Shown piece after piece: positions 40,201 to 48,400 of a stretch of DNA of 64,000 nucleotides (position 1 is its first letter; each line of letters opens with the position of its first letter). Position numbers and translations under genes: made by a program. Source of the DNA: Anseranas semipalmata (lineage: Eukaryota; Chordata; Aves; Anseriformes; Anseranatidae); the NCBI GenBank assembly GCA_013399115.1, contig VXAA01006085.1, positions 7,408 through 71,407 on the forward strand, given 5' to 3'. The notes beneath the pieces were generated by a model. The model did no database searches. It saw nothing but the letters and a program-made list of their open reading frames with translations, and was not told where the DNA came from.

Positions 40201-43200
40201 ACTGAATTGATAAAAAACAGTTCTGATCTGAAACTTCCCACTATACTTTTCTTGTATGTAGCTAGACTGGAGGCAACGTCAGTCTTTCCCCAGAACAGGC
40301 AGAAGGCGAGTGAAAAAAAGAAAGTGCACACCCATTAATAATGCTTTTCAAGTGCAAGGGCACAACACATACATGCACTGGATCTGCTACTAAGATACTG
40401 AATACCACCAGCAAGAGGCCATGGTGATGATTTATGTTTGCTTTGGGACTTTCAGCAGTTTTTTGTGCTTTATTTAAAAATAAAGGACCCTACAGGATCT
40501 GTGACTCTGCTCATCCAGCTAAAGCTTCAGCAGATTTAGGTTCAGTTTTGCTGCAGTTCTACAAATAAGAGACAAAGCTCCAGACAGAAAAGACTTTATT
40601 AGCTTGTATGTTTCATGCTTTTCCTAAAAGAAGCCTCTGCATGCCTTTTAATTTGAGGAATGGGTTGTTTACCGACTATAATGTTTTCTTTTTCATGAGA
40701 AACTACAACGAAAAGGAACTGATTTAATTTACATGTGAAATTTTATGGGTTGGGAACACATGAGCTGCCGATCAGCTTTTCCGTCTGGTTAAAGCAACCT
40801 TGCTATATTTAAGAACCATTTTGCTCCTCCATCTAGGCTGCAGTTCATCTTTTACGTTCTCTTCACTAAGAACATAGTTCAACTCTTGAGTGAATCAAGT
40901 GCTCCACAGTGTCCACATAGCAGTCAGAATGAGCAATCAGAAACTAGAAAAGATGACAGAAACATCTTCAGATGTTAGAGACTCTCTGAAAAAAATAAGG
41001 CAATAACAGATTCTCGCATCCATAGGGTACAGAATAACTACCACAGACATGAAAACAGATTAGTGCAGTACTTGTGGAAAAAAATCATGGGCATGGAAAG
41101 TTAAACTAGAAATGATTAATTACAAGGACTGCAGATCTTTCCTCATTAGAGTTGTTGCTTTTTTTTAGTAGTGGATTAGACAGACACTTGATAAAAATGA
41201 CTTAGGAATTCATGAGTATAAAGAGCTGAGCTGTAGCAGGAGAACAGAGTGGGCCATGTTTCTCAAGCAGTCCTATGAACAGCAAACAAAAAGCAAAGCT
41301 TTTACCCAGGCACCACACGCTGCAGCAGGTTGGGCAGCTGAGGCTGAAACACACCAGACCCCATGCCTCAAGGTCCTTTGCAGACTCCAATTTCTATCGG
41401 TTTCCTGAACCACTTCAATTTTCTTCACAGAAGTTTGGTTCCAATTTAGTCAACATGCTGTCTGTTCCTCATATTGATTCCTTCCAACTTATTGAGCAGT
41501 AATTCACTTAAGTTTATTTTTCCTGATATCCTACTTCAGATCCTCAGGTTGTTCTTTGTCCAGACAGTAGCAGAATGTAACAAATGGCTTGAACGTTCTC
41601 CCAGTGGCTTCCAGGACTTCCCCTAGGCTTTCCTCACACCAACAATCACATGCTGCTCAAAGTACATTAGCAGTTCCACTAAATCTAAGTACTCCATCTA
41701 AAGTTTACAGGCACTACCGATTCATACTACAGGTTTCAGGACAGTTACAAACAATTGGAGTACAAGGGTCCCATACAGGAGGCCAATTTTCTAAGTCAAC
41801 AACTGCCAGTGTGTAAAACTGTCAGTTTTACAGTGAAGACAGTAAAAACAACTCTAAAACAAAACATTTTGTTTACGTAAGTAACTTGGTTTGGTAAACA
41901 AGATTAGTGACAGAAGGAACAAAAGTCTTTGTATGACATTAACGCAAAAGCTCTTATTTATATATACACTACCATGTTTACAATAAACTTGCACTGGAGT
42001 TCACCAAATATAAAAAGAATTTAAAGCAAAAACATCTTTCTGGTCATGCATCAGATATCTTCTTTCATATAATATACCAACAGTGCTGCATCTCTGGAAC
42101 CAACGTTCACGATTTTGTCTCAGAGGTTTTGAGTTACAATTTTATCATAGAAGAGTGCAATTCAACTCTGGCTGTGATAGAGGAAAGCGTTAGTGTTCTC
42201 CAATTATGAAGGAAAACACCATCATATTTAACAGATGGTTGTGCTGTTTTGAACAAATTCTCTCTGTAGGTTTAGCATTTCAAACTACAAGCTGGTCTCA
42301 TTTTCCAGAAAGACAGGTTACAGGATAGAGATGGCTATACTTTCTCCTCCCACACACCTCTCACCAGGGTTCAGCTGTTCTAAGGACTCAAGGCCCAGCT
42401 GTGATACGGTGCAGCTGCATAACCTTGACTCAAATTGCTGAGGAAACAGAGAAGTTGAGAGCTGTAACAAAAGCTACAGTGTGGCCCATGCAAGATAAGA
42501 AAGGTAAAGTTACAGACAAAAATAGGATCATTGGTAGCTCAGATTTAAAAGGAGAAAAAAAAAAAATCAATATGGAAAGGTTTAACATCCTAAAAGAAAA
42601 AAGTAGCAAGTCAGTTTTGGTGGTGCCAGTGGATGATGGCACTGGGGAATCACTTCAGGGAGCAGCAGATACCAGCCTTGTTCCTCCTGACTGATGCCTG
42701 CCTGTCCAGCAAAGACTCCTAAAGTGTCTTACTGAAATGCAAGTACACTCAGGCTCAAAGGTCATTACATCCTTGCTATCTTCTGTGTGCACTTGCTAAA
42801 ATAAAAATAAATTGTGTGCAGAGCCTCTTTGCACACAGCTCCATGTCTGAGTGACATGGAGTCTTTGGGTCTAAGTGACCCAAAAGGGACCGTTAACAAT
42901 AGGTAATTTTTACTTTAAGTTACTAAACATTCATTAAGGATACATGAGATGTTCAGACCAGGCCTGATCCCACATTTGGACCCCAAATCTCTGCTAATTC
43001 ACACAGTATCTTATGTCTGGGCCACACTGCTTCCTTGTTAGCACTGCGAGTCCCCTCCATATCCTCAGAGGCTTGGCAGGCACAACTCGTGAGTCAACAA
43101 TAAAGAACAAGGCCAGTGTGCCAGGGAAAGTAAGGTTTTATGCTCTGTAACAGGTTAAGAGTTGGGATCATTACATGCTGATGATTTAACCTGCCTCAAG

Positions 43201-44875
43201 GCAAACCAGCTACGAGGTGAAACGGAAGTGTTCCATCAGGCATTTGTCTCAATTTGTGTCCTGCTATTTCCCTTTTCGCTTGAGAACAGAAAGCAGCTAG
43301 ATAAGCAGCTTCTTGTGTTCCAGTTCAGAACTGAAAGGTTAGTACTGATTAAAACATGCACAGCTGGTGCTTGCAGGACAAACGCTGGGACAGCCCCTCA
43401 CACCAATTACTTTACCACAGGGGAGAAATGAGTGGGCATTTAAATACAGCCTCCTCCCGCGTGCTCAAAACCCAGTGCAGAAAGTCACACTGCACGGCCC
43501 TGCTCCCCATGATAACAGCTTGACTTGGAAAGAGAAGCAGCAATTAGCCAGGCTGTTAATTTGCTTGATTTCAGACCCACATAAAGCCTGCGCTGGTCTC
43601 AGCTAAAAGCAGCAACTCCAGCGCCTGCCAGGTCCCCATGGAGGCACATGCTTGCCAGTTTCCTCATTTCAACACCTTGCTGATATGTCAGAAAGTTTGA
43701 GGAAAACACCCAGGAATGGGCCACAACATAGTGTAGACCTTTTCCTACACACACAGAGAGGCTTTTAGGATAGCCCTTACTGTACTTTAACCGCAGGACA
43801 ATAAACATTAGTTACATGTCATGATGAAGGCGTAGTCATTGCCCTGTTCTGAACAGATAAATGAAGTCATCTTCAGATGCTGAAAGGAAGGGTTTCCAGT
43901 GCTCTGTGTATCTTATTCAGCCACTGCTGGGTAATGATCAGTGAAATGAAAATTTCACCCGAAAGGGAAATTCGCAGATTTATACCGAAACCTCTCGTGT
44001 TTGTTTTCACTCGATAGGACTGACTACTCCTGTTTCGGTTCATACAGAGAAGCCTGATTTTGCTTTCAAGTAAAAAGTTTTCCCTGGGGACCTCCACAAC
44101 CAGAAATCTTATCTGTTACTGAGAGAGCTGTACACAGTCCTTCCCCCACACTGTTGCTGTTCCATCTGGACAAACTCACAAATGCATCGAGAGCCACTAC
44201 ACCCATACCGTGGTCCTAAAACCACAGGCAGCGAGGTATCACTAGCGGTAGCGCAGCCCTGGCAGGTCTGCTCCAGTTGCAGAAAAACGAGCAGCAGTCG
44301 CAACAAGCACCCAGCTGCTCGCCCATGCTAGACCCCAGATTGTGAATAATAGCCAAGTTGGGCAACTGAAATGTAACTCAGGTCAGTATCACAGAGCTTT
44401 TGGATGATTTAATTGTGTGGTAGCCATCCTCTGAGTCAGCAGTAACATAGCGAGGGGGGAAAAAAGAAGTCAGGAGAGATCATAACGTTTTAATCTGTTT
44501 ACACATGCCCGGTGACTAACTTTGAATGGAAATACCTCAGCCATAAGCACATACCAATTAACGTTATGGGGGGGTTAACAGAAATCTCAGCATTTTGCCG
44601 CAACAGCCTTCTGCAGCCCCTTTCCACAGCTCGCAACGAGGGACCCAGCGGGAAGAAGCACGGAGCCGCGCTGAGGTGACCCGGCTGAGCCGCGAGCGGG
44701 CTGCCACAGCCCTGCATACCCACCGGGGCTCCATCCGCGGACGCCAAGCTCTCGTACGTCCTCCACGCCTTCTCCCTCACGCCGTCCGACACCTTCAGGG
44801 CATCGCAGAGCGCGACGAAGCCGGCCTCCCCGACGCCGAGCCTGCCGAGAGGAGAGCGGGAAGACTTACCGCCGG
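16057..44875 (-). CDS. RB1: RB1 retinoblastoma protein gene, exons 2-17 (partial gene)
   Basis: Sixteen exons plus a stub of exon 1 encode the retinoblastoma tumour suppressor, the nuclear pocket protein that binds E2F and chromatin regulators and restrains entry into S phase. Joined, exons 2-17 give about 524 codons with no stop and matching phases at every junction. Exons 5, 6, 7, 9, 10, 11, 12, 13, 14, 15 and 16 have exactly the lengths I know for human RB1 (39, 68, 111, 78, 110, 78, 88, 117, 57, 32 and 77 bp). Exons 2, 3, 4, 8 and 17 differ by whole codons. The product covers the N-terminal cyclin-like domain and pocket A to about human residue 565. The linker, pocket B and C-terminus (exons 18-27) lie below position 1. 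Exon 1 is in the N run. ITM2B lies upstream on the same strand, as in other vertebrates. Identification is certain; the exact species is not determinable here. Confidence 0.98.
16468..16544 (-). CDS. RB1: RB1 exon 16
   Basis: 77 bp, identical in length to human. It completes a Ser codon (AG|C) and encodes [20 protein letters not shown] and MATYV of pocket A, ending on the first base of the next Arg codon. Acceptor CCCTTAG, donor GTAAGT. It is separated from exon 15 by only 75 nt. Confidence 0.97.
16620..16651 (-). CDS. RB1: RB1 exon 15
   Basis: 32 bp, the smallest exon of the gene here and the same size as in human. It encodes [10 protein letters not shown] plus two bases of Ser. Acceptor TATTTCAG, donor GTATGT. 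It lies in pocket A. Confidence 0.97.
16734..16790 (-). CDS. RB1: RB1 exon 14
   Basis: 57 bp, phase 0 at both ends, encoding [19 protein letters not shown] of pocket A. Acceptor TTTTAATAG, donor GTAAGT. The 82-nt intron 14 and 75-nt intron 15 place exons 14-16 within 325 bp. Confidence 0.97.
16791..17535 (-). other. RB1: RB1 intron 13
   Basis: 745 nt with a (TTTTG)n simple repeat at 16888-16934 and otherwise nothing recognised. Confidence 0.8.
16888..16934. repeat. (TTTTG)n simple repeat in RB1 intron 13
   Basis: T-rich tract with regularly spaced G, about 100-145 nt from the exon 14 acceptor. Confidence 0.8.
17536..17652 (-). CDS. RB1: RB1 exon 13
   Basis: 117 bp, 39 codons, phase 0. It encodes [19 protein letters not shown] and then [18 protein letters not shown], part of pocket A. 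Acceptor TTTACTAG, donor GTAACT. Confidence 0.97.
17653..18307 (-). other. RB1: RB1 intron 12
   Basis: 655 nt, AT rich, with a short GGAAGG-type purine run close to exon 13. Nothing else recognised. Confidence 0.75.
18308..18395 (-). CDS. RB1: RB1 exon 12
   Basis: 88 bp. It completes Arg (CG|A) of the PQTPVR site and encodes [20 protein letters not shown], then SDTLIAYFN, the start of pocket A. Donor GTAAGTG. Its acceptor TCCAG follows directly on an ATTTT microsatellite that forms the polypyrimidine tract. Confidence 0.97.
18396..22342 (-). other. RB1: RB1 intron 11
   Basis: 3947 nt of AT-rich intron. Apart from the microsatellite at its 3' end and a 13-base direct repeat CTGAAATGTTCAT (near 21844 and 21891), nothing is recognised. 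A 94-codon open frame at 21605-21889 has no splice sites or homology to support it. Confidence 0.7.
18401..18420 (-). repeat. (ATTTT)4 microsatellite forming the exon 12 polypyrimidine tract
   Basis: Four perfect 5-bp units end four bases before the AG of exon 12, so the repeat itself supplies most of the acceptor's pyrimidine tract. Confidence 0.85.
22343..22420 (-). CDS. RB1: RB1 exon 11
   Basis: 78 bp, encoding the linker between the N-terminal domain and pocket A. It holds LERTPRKN and PQTPVR. The two TP sites correspond to human Thr356 and Thr373, the cyclin-dependent kinase sites that drive N-domain docking to the pocket; both are kept. Acceptor TTTCTGTAG, donor GTATGA. Confidence 0.97.
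22588..22660 (+). mobile_element. CR1 LINE 3' end fragment
   Basis: TTGTTGGACTAGATGACCTA followed by CAAAGTTCCCTTCCAACTTT, the terminal CR1 motif, in RB1 intron 10 antisense to the gene. Confidence 0.8.
22695..23108 (+). mobile_element. CR1 LINE 3' fragment
   Basis: Starts in the GGAGCACCTCCCCTGTGAGG motif at the end of ORF2 and continues to ACCTCAACCATTCTGTGATT at the CR1 3' end. It has many small deletions. It is GC rich within an AT-rich intron, which explains the open frames on both strands here. Only about 35 bp separates it from the 3' end fragment just before it. Confidence 0.9.
23109..23838 (-). other. RB1: RB1 intron 10, 5' part
   Basis: Unique intronic sequence between the CR1 and exon 10. 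Nothing recognised. Confidence 0.7.
23839..23948 (-). CDS. RB1: RB1 exon 10
   Basis: 110 bp, encoding [20 protein letters not shown] and [16 protein letters not shown], the end of the N-terminal domain. The acceptor is CGAG, with a disfavoured G at -3. A second in-frame AG lies six bases on (GAGGTTGAG). Donor GTAATA. Skipping this exon would shift the frame. Confidence 0.96.
23949..26604 (-). other. RB1: RB1 intron 9
   Basis: 2656 nt. Contains a purine A/G tract at 24311-24338 and a GTTTT-rich tract at 25378-25428. No exon or transposon recognised. Confidence 0.7.
25378..25428. repeat. GTT/GTTTT-rich simple repeat
   Basis: T-rich tract with interspersed G, degenerate. Confidence 0.75.
26605..26682 (-). 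CDS. RB1: RB1 exon 9
   Basis: 78 bp, 26 codons, phase 0. It encodes [18 protein letters not shown] and then IASNGLPE in the N-terminal domain. Acceptor TTTTTTAG, donor GTAATT. Confidence 0.97.
26683..27384 (-). other. RB1: RB1 intron 8
   Basis: 702 nt, nothing recognised. Confidence 0.75.
27385..27533 (-). CDS. RB1: RB1 exon 8
   Basis: 149 bp, two codons longer than human. It encodes the N-domain insert loop with [14 protein letters not shown], followed by [16 protein letters not shown]. The residue after the human Ser249 position is Ser instead of Pro, so that SP kinase site is missing, while the neighbouring TP (human Thr252) is kept. Acceptor CTTTCCAG, donor GTAATG. Confidence 0.97.
27534..29577 (-). 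other. RB1: RB1 intron 7
   Basis: 2044 nt with a CR1 3' end fragment at 28311-28408 and a 15-base A-run near 29050. The rest is unique AT-rich sequence. Confidence 0.75.
28311..28408 (+). mobile_element. CR1 LINE 3' end fragment
   Basis: GGTGGTCCTGTGTGGACCCA, TTGGACTTGATGATCCTTGT, then a TATTCTATGATTCTA tail. It is the same 3' type as the copies at 12431 and 37068 but in the opposite orientation, antisense to RB1. Confidence 0.9.
29578..29688 (-). CDS. RB1: RB1 exon 7
   Basis: 111 bp, encoding [20 protein letters not shown] and [16 protein letters not shown]. It is part of a cyclin-like fold of the N-terminal domain. The SPP site corresponding to human Ser230 is kept. Acceptor TTTGCAG, donor GTAAGG. 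Confidence 0.97.
29689..31106 (-). other. RB1: RB1 intron 6
   Basis: 1418 nt, nothing recognised. Confidence 0.75.
31107..31174 (-). CDS. RB1: RB1 exon 6
   Basis: 68 bp, encoding [20 protein letters not shown] and AK of the N-terminal domain. It completes a GA|G Glu codon and ends on the first base of Gly. Acceptor TTTACAG, donor GTGAGT. Confidence 0.96.
31175..31806 (-). other. RB1: RB1 intron 5
   Basis: 632 nt, nothing recognised. Confidence 0.75.
31807..31845 (-). CDS. RB1: RB1 exon 5
   Basis: 39 bp, encoding [12 protein letters not shown] with split codons at both ends, the same length as in human. Acceptor TTTCCTAG, donor GTAAGT. Short, but placed firmly by phase, length and order between exons 4 and 6. 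Confidence 0.95.
31846..33198 (-). other. RB1: RB1 intron 4
   Basis: 1353 nt, AT rich, nothing recognised. Confidence 0.75.
33199..33333 (-). CDS. RB1: RB1 exon 4
   Basis: 135 bp, five codons longer than human. It encodes [20 protein letters not shown] and then [19 protein letters not shown]. The extra residues lie around VNMDTV, in a loop of the N-terminal domain. Acceptor TTTTCAG; the donor GTAGTG is weak beyond position +3. Confidence 0.96.
33334..35508 (-). other. RB1: RB1 intron 3
   Basis: 2175 nt. Short overlapping open frames at 34046-34684 on the minus strand have no homology or splice support. Several A or T homopolymers, no transposon recognised. Confidence 0.7.
35509..35621 (-). 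CDS. RB1: RB1 exon 3
   Basis: 113 bp, one codon shorter than human. It encodes [20 protein letters not shown] and [14 protein letters not shown] of the N-terminal domain. The acceptor TTCTGAAAG has A at -3. Donor GTAAGT. Confidence 0.97.
35622..44723 (-). other. RB1: RB1 intron 2
   Basis: 9102 nt, the longest complete intron here. It contains one CR1 copy (37068-37632). A somewhat GC-richer interval at 36320-36780 and a 97-codon open frame at 42401-42694 have no recognised counterpart. The GC content rises towards exon 2. Confidence 0.7.
37068..37632 (-). mobile_element. CR1 LINE 3' fragment (copy B) with the same unusual 5' tail
   Basis: Same subfamily and orientation as the copy at 12431-13023, with different internal deletions. 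After the canonical CR1 part (ending near 37560) it carries GTCTAGACCTGAACGTTAAT and about 70 bp of tail matching copy A up to AAGTTACT; beyond that the two loci are unrelated. A 191-codon open frame here is a CR1 antisense shadow. Confidence 0.9.
44724..44841 (-). CDS. RB1: RB1 exon 2
   Basis: 118 bp, three codons shorter than human. It encodes [20 protein letters not shown] and [19 protein letters not shown]. It aligns with the human segment around FTALCQKLKIPDHVRERAW. It is very GC rich and lies in the CpG island. Acceptor CTCTCGGCAG, donor GTGGGT. The final phase 0 agrees with exon 3. Confidence 0.95.
44870..44875 (-). CDS. RB1: RB1 exon 1, possible last six bases before gap
   Basis: On the minus strand the six bases CCGGCG precede a perfect GTAAGT donor. 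They would supply the two bases of the Arg codon that exon 2 completes (CG|G). If this is the true end of exon 1, the intron is only 28 nt. Otherwise the GTAAGT is chance and exon 1 lies wholly in the N run. The start codon is not visible. Confidence 0.35.
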
Positions 44876-45344
44876 NNNNNNNNNNNNNNNNNNNNNNNNN
44901 NNNNNNNNNNNNNNNNNNNNNNNNNNNNNNNNNNNNNNNNNNNNNNNNNNNNNNNNNNNNNNNNNNNNNNNNNNNNNNNNNNNNNNNNNNNNNNNNNNNN
45001 NNNNNNNNNNNNNNNNNNNNNNNNNNNNNNNNNNNNNNNNNNNNNNNNNNNNNNNNNNNNNNNNNNNNNNNNNNNNNNNNNNNNNNNNNNNNNNNNNNNN
45101 NNNNNNNNNNNNNNNNNNNNNNNNNNNNNNNNNNNNNNNNNNNNNNNNNNNNNNNNNNNNNNNNNNNNNNNNNNNNNNNNNNNNNNNNNNNNNNNNNNNN
45201 NNNNNNNNNNNNNNNNNNNNNNNNNNNNNNNNNNNNNNNNNNNNNNNNNNNNNNNNNNNNNNNNNNNNNNNNNNNNNNNNNNNNNNNNNNNNNNNNNNNN
45301 NNNNNNNNNNNNNNNNNNNNNNNNNNNNNNNNNNNNNNNNNNNN
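44876..45344. other. Assembly gap of 469 N covering RB1 exon 1 and core promoter
   Basis: A continuous run of N in GC-rich, CpG-dense sequence. Its size and position fit the missing RB1 start codon, 5' UTR and core promoter. Gaps of this kind are common in avian GC-rich first exons. Confidence 0.9.
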
Positions 45345-45425
45345 TGGCAACTTGCTAGTAAAAGCAAAATCGTTGTACGTAGGGGCTCTCGCTACGTGCC
45401 CGCATTTACCACACGTTTGTAAGGC

Positions 45426-48400
45426 AACTAGTTGTAGTGACATTGATGTCAAACTTCTGGATTTTAAAAAAAAACATGAGTACAACAGTGGTATACAATA
45501 AAAAATTACTAATATTTAAGATTCGCATGCTCTATTTGCTTGTTTGGGCTTTTTCTCATTAACTTTTCATTTAAAAAACAGGAGAACAGGCCATTTTTCT
45601 GGTTCATAATTAGAATTAAACCAATTACAGTGAAGTGAACACAACAAGTGGGATTTCTGAGGCAAATCAACGTACATAAACTCCAAGTGAAATGTTTGAG
45701 TTGTAGACTGCAGTAGGATTTAGCCATTCCTTGCTATAATTCTAGAAGGTAGTAACAGTGACTTTACCCTGCTTCTAAGCGCATGTAAAATGCTTCTTGC
45801 GATCAGATGACACCAGACCGTGTGGGAGGTTCACAGTCTCCGTCTGCACAGGATCTACAGTTGAACCATAGGCAATGAGGCAGATCTGCCAGCTTGGAAA
45901 AGCAAGCAAAAATGCTAAACCACAGATGAGTCCATTGCCCTCTCCTCATGAGTGGCTTTCAGAGCACAGAAGAATTCAAAATGAGAACAAAGCATCTCAG
46001 AAAACGTGGTCACAGCCAGTGGAGACCCTCCCAGCTGTCGGCAAGAAGGAAGCACGCCCTCCTGGGTAGCTTCCCTCGCAGCTGCGTTAACGTGCTTGTA
46101 GAGCCAGGCCCTAGATCACCCGAATGATAGGCAAAGAATCTTTGTTGCTCTCGTAACTTCCTGTGTATTAATGCTTAGGGAACATCATATCCTATTAAAG
46201 AGTTAACAACCAGTGTCAGTGTAAATACTAATTTTCTAAAATTGTTAGTGTGCCAAGCTCCTTTTCAAGTCAAATTTTATGCAGCATTGCATCAAGCAAG
46301 GCGCTCAGGGCTCCCCTCCATAAGCAGGTACAACCAAAAAATAATCTCAATGCTTCGTGTTACTGCTTACTGAGAACCAGAGGGAGAAGGGAGGCAGCAG
46401 ATGAACCGAGCAATAGTCTTTAATCCATCCCAGAGCCTCAGATACAGTAACTACACCTAAACTGCTTGAAGGAGATCTAATGTGTATGTAATAAGAAAGG
46501 CACATGCATATGTAAAGCTATATGTAAATTGCTGCTTTTTTCCTTGCTAGATAATTTAATGTTTTAATCCTGTATTTTAAAACATTTCCTTTTAAATGGA
46601 GCGTTTTGGCTTTTGGAATAAAATGGCAAAGGTAAGAAGAAAACTAGCTCTTACTGAAAAAAAAAAAAAAAGAAACGCTGCAAGGTCAAATGAAGTATCA
46701 ATCATCTTTTCTCATCAGAGCTGATCTTTGTTCCAAACATCTTGCTACAACAGCTTCTAAAGCATAGGTCATACACAGATGGCAGTCTGTGAAATGTTGC
46801 CCAGTCAGGCAGTCCTGATTCATTGTTTCCAGCTGTTAAACAATCTTAAGTAATTTCATTATCTTATTTTTTTTCACTTAAAAGTGTTGCTATAGTTTCA
46901 TAGTAATTGCCAGTGGGAATAGAAATCACGCTTTCATTACAAATAAAGCCAAGCCTTTTTATTTTGACTCTTATTGCTCAGATAAGGTAGAAGCTTACCA
47001 CTTTTTTAGTTTTTATAAAAGTGAAATATTTGTGATGGGGAAACTTGACTTAAGTGCACCTCATCGTCTACCAAGTCTAGCTGCTTACTTCCGCATTAGC
47101 AAAGACCTCTACCACCTAAGTTACAACCCTAATAAAACCATTTTTCTGGAGGTGCATGAAAGAAATGTATTTATTGAAACCACTGAACTGGGAGCTTCTG
47201 GATATTAGTCCAAGTACTGACTGAATTTTTGCTTGAATAAGACTCATAGGCTGTAAAATTCAGAGATTAATAAAATGGCTTTAAAGAACTATCCTAGGCA
47301 AAAAAACAAGGGCAAGCTAGAGGTGAATGACTTCTTTTGTATTACCTGTTGATAAATAAAGCATCTATTCTTTTCCCTAGGAAACCACCGGGACTTTTGT
47401 TAGAGCACAAAACCAAGGCAGGCGGCAGGGGGTATGGCCGTCCCCAGCCAGCCTTTTCTGTGCGGGGCCATCCCGTGCACCATGCCGCAGCCACCAGCCT
47501 GTGCCACCAGTGTCACCCGGAGCCCAGCAATCCCTCCCAGAGCCCCAGCACAAGCGCTGACATGGGCAAGGACTTGGTACGCCTGCCCCAGCTCCCTGCG
47601 GGCCAGCTCTTCTCCAGCTCTGCCCTACAGACTCCGGGCCTTAAGAAACACGTCTGTGGAGCAGCCACCCAGAGCGACAGACAGACTTAAATGACAGTCC
47701 CCTTTCAGGAGTGCCTCAGGGACACCAAGGCCATGGTTTGAAACAGCTCTAGCCAGGCCTTTTCCACTCCCCAGCACGACCTCCACTGGTAACGCTGCCT
47801 TGCAATTACACTGACATCAGCTCTTCCTTTGAAGTTTGAAATGGTGTGAGACTGTCTGATTTGTACCCATTTGGGGGGATCAGTTTGTTTAAACACCCTC
47901 GCACAGTAGCTATGATGCTGGGTAAGTTAAACTGTTATCTTAGGATACACTGGCAAGGCTACAGGGAGAAAGAGTGAGCATTTCTGAGACTCAGAATATG
48001 CTTGCTTACACTGTACCCAGACTGGCCCCAATACCGTTGTATCCTATATAAGGACTCAGTTCAAAATATGAAGGATAGAAACCATTTCTAAAAGTTAGTA
48101 TTTCTACAGTGATGTAAAATCCATGGGGACCACAACAAACTTCAATCCATTTCTCTCTAGATGGAGAGGTATTTGTTAGCTGTTGGCTTCTCTAACAGTT
48201 CAATTCCTCTCCCTATAGACGCTACCAGTAAAAATATTTTCACTCCACATTTATACACATCTATGTCTGCTCTTCTCAGTGCATTATGTAGTGCTGGAGT
48301 CTCAGATGCTACAGTGATGAGTCCAAGGCAGGAAATCCATACCAATAGAGTGTTTAAGCCACTTGTTAGTGCAGTATGTCAGGCAAAGCTTGGATGCGTA

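Larger units (their letters stand above)
44630..45425. promoter_or_regulatory. RB1: CpG island at the RB1 5' end (interrupted by gap)
   Basis: From about 44630 to the gap the sequence is GC rich with CpG in almost every ten bases, unlike the AT-rich surroundings. About six CpGs in 80 bp continue just beyond the gap (45345-45425). This matches the CpG-island promoter of vertebrate RB1. No individual E2F, ATF or Sp1 site can be assigned because the core is missing. Confidence 0.7.

Noticed and set aside
42401..42694. 97-codon lysine-rich open frame in RB1 intron 2, plus strand
   Set aside because: No homology and no supporting promoter or splice sites; the lysines come from an A-rich run.
44499..45485. 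328- and 275-codon frames spanning the gap
   Set aside because: They are open only because N codons are not stops. Only 44724-44841 (RB1 exon 2) is genuine coding sequence.
47337..47694. 117- and 86-codon open frames in a GC-richer patch upstream of RB1
   Set aside because: Two frames are open at once and the proline/serine-rich product is typical of GC-rich non-coding DNA. No homologue recognised.
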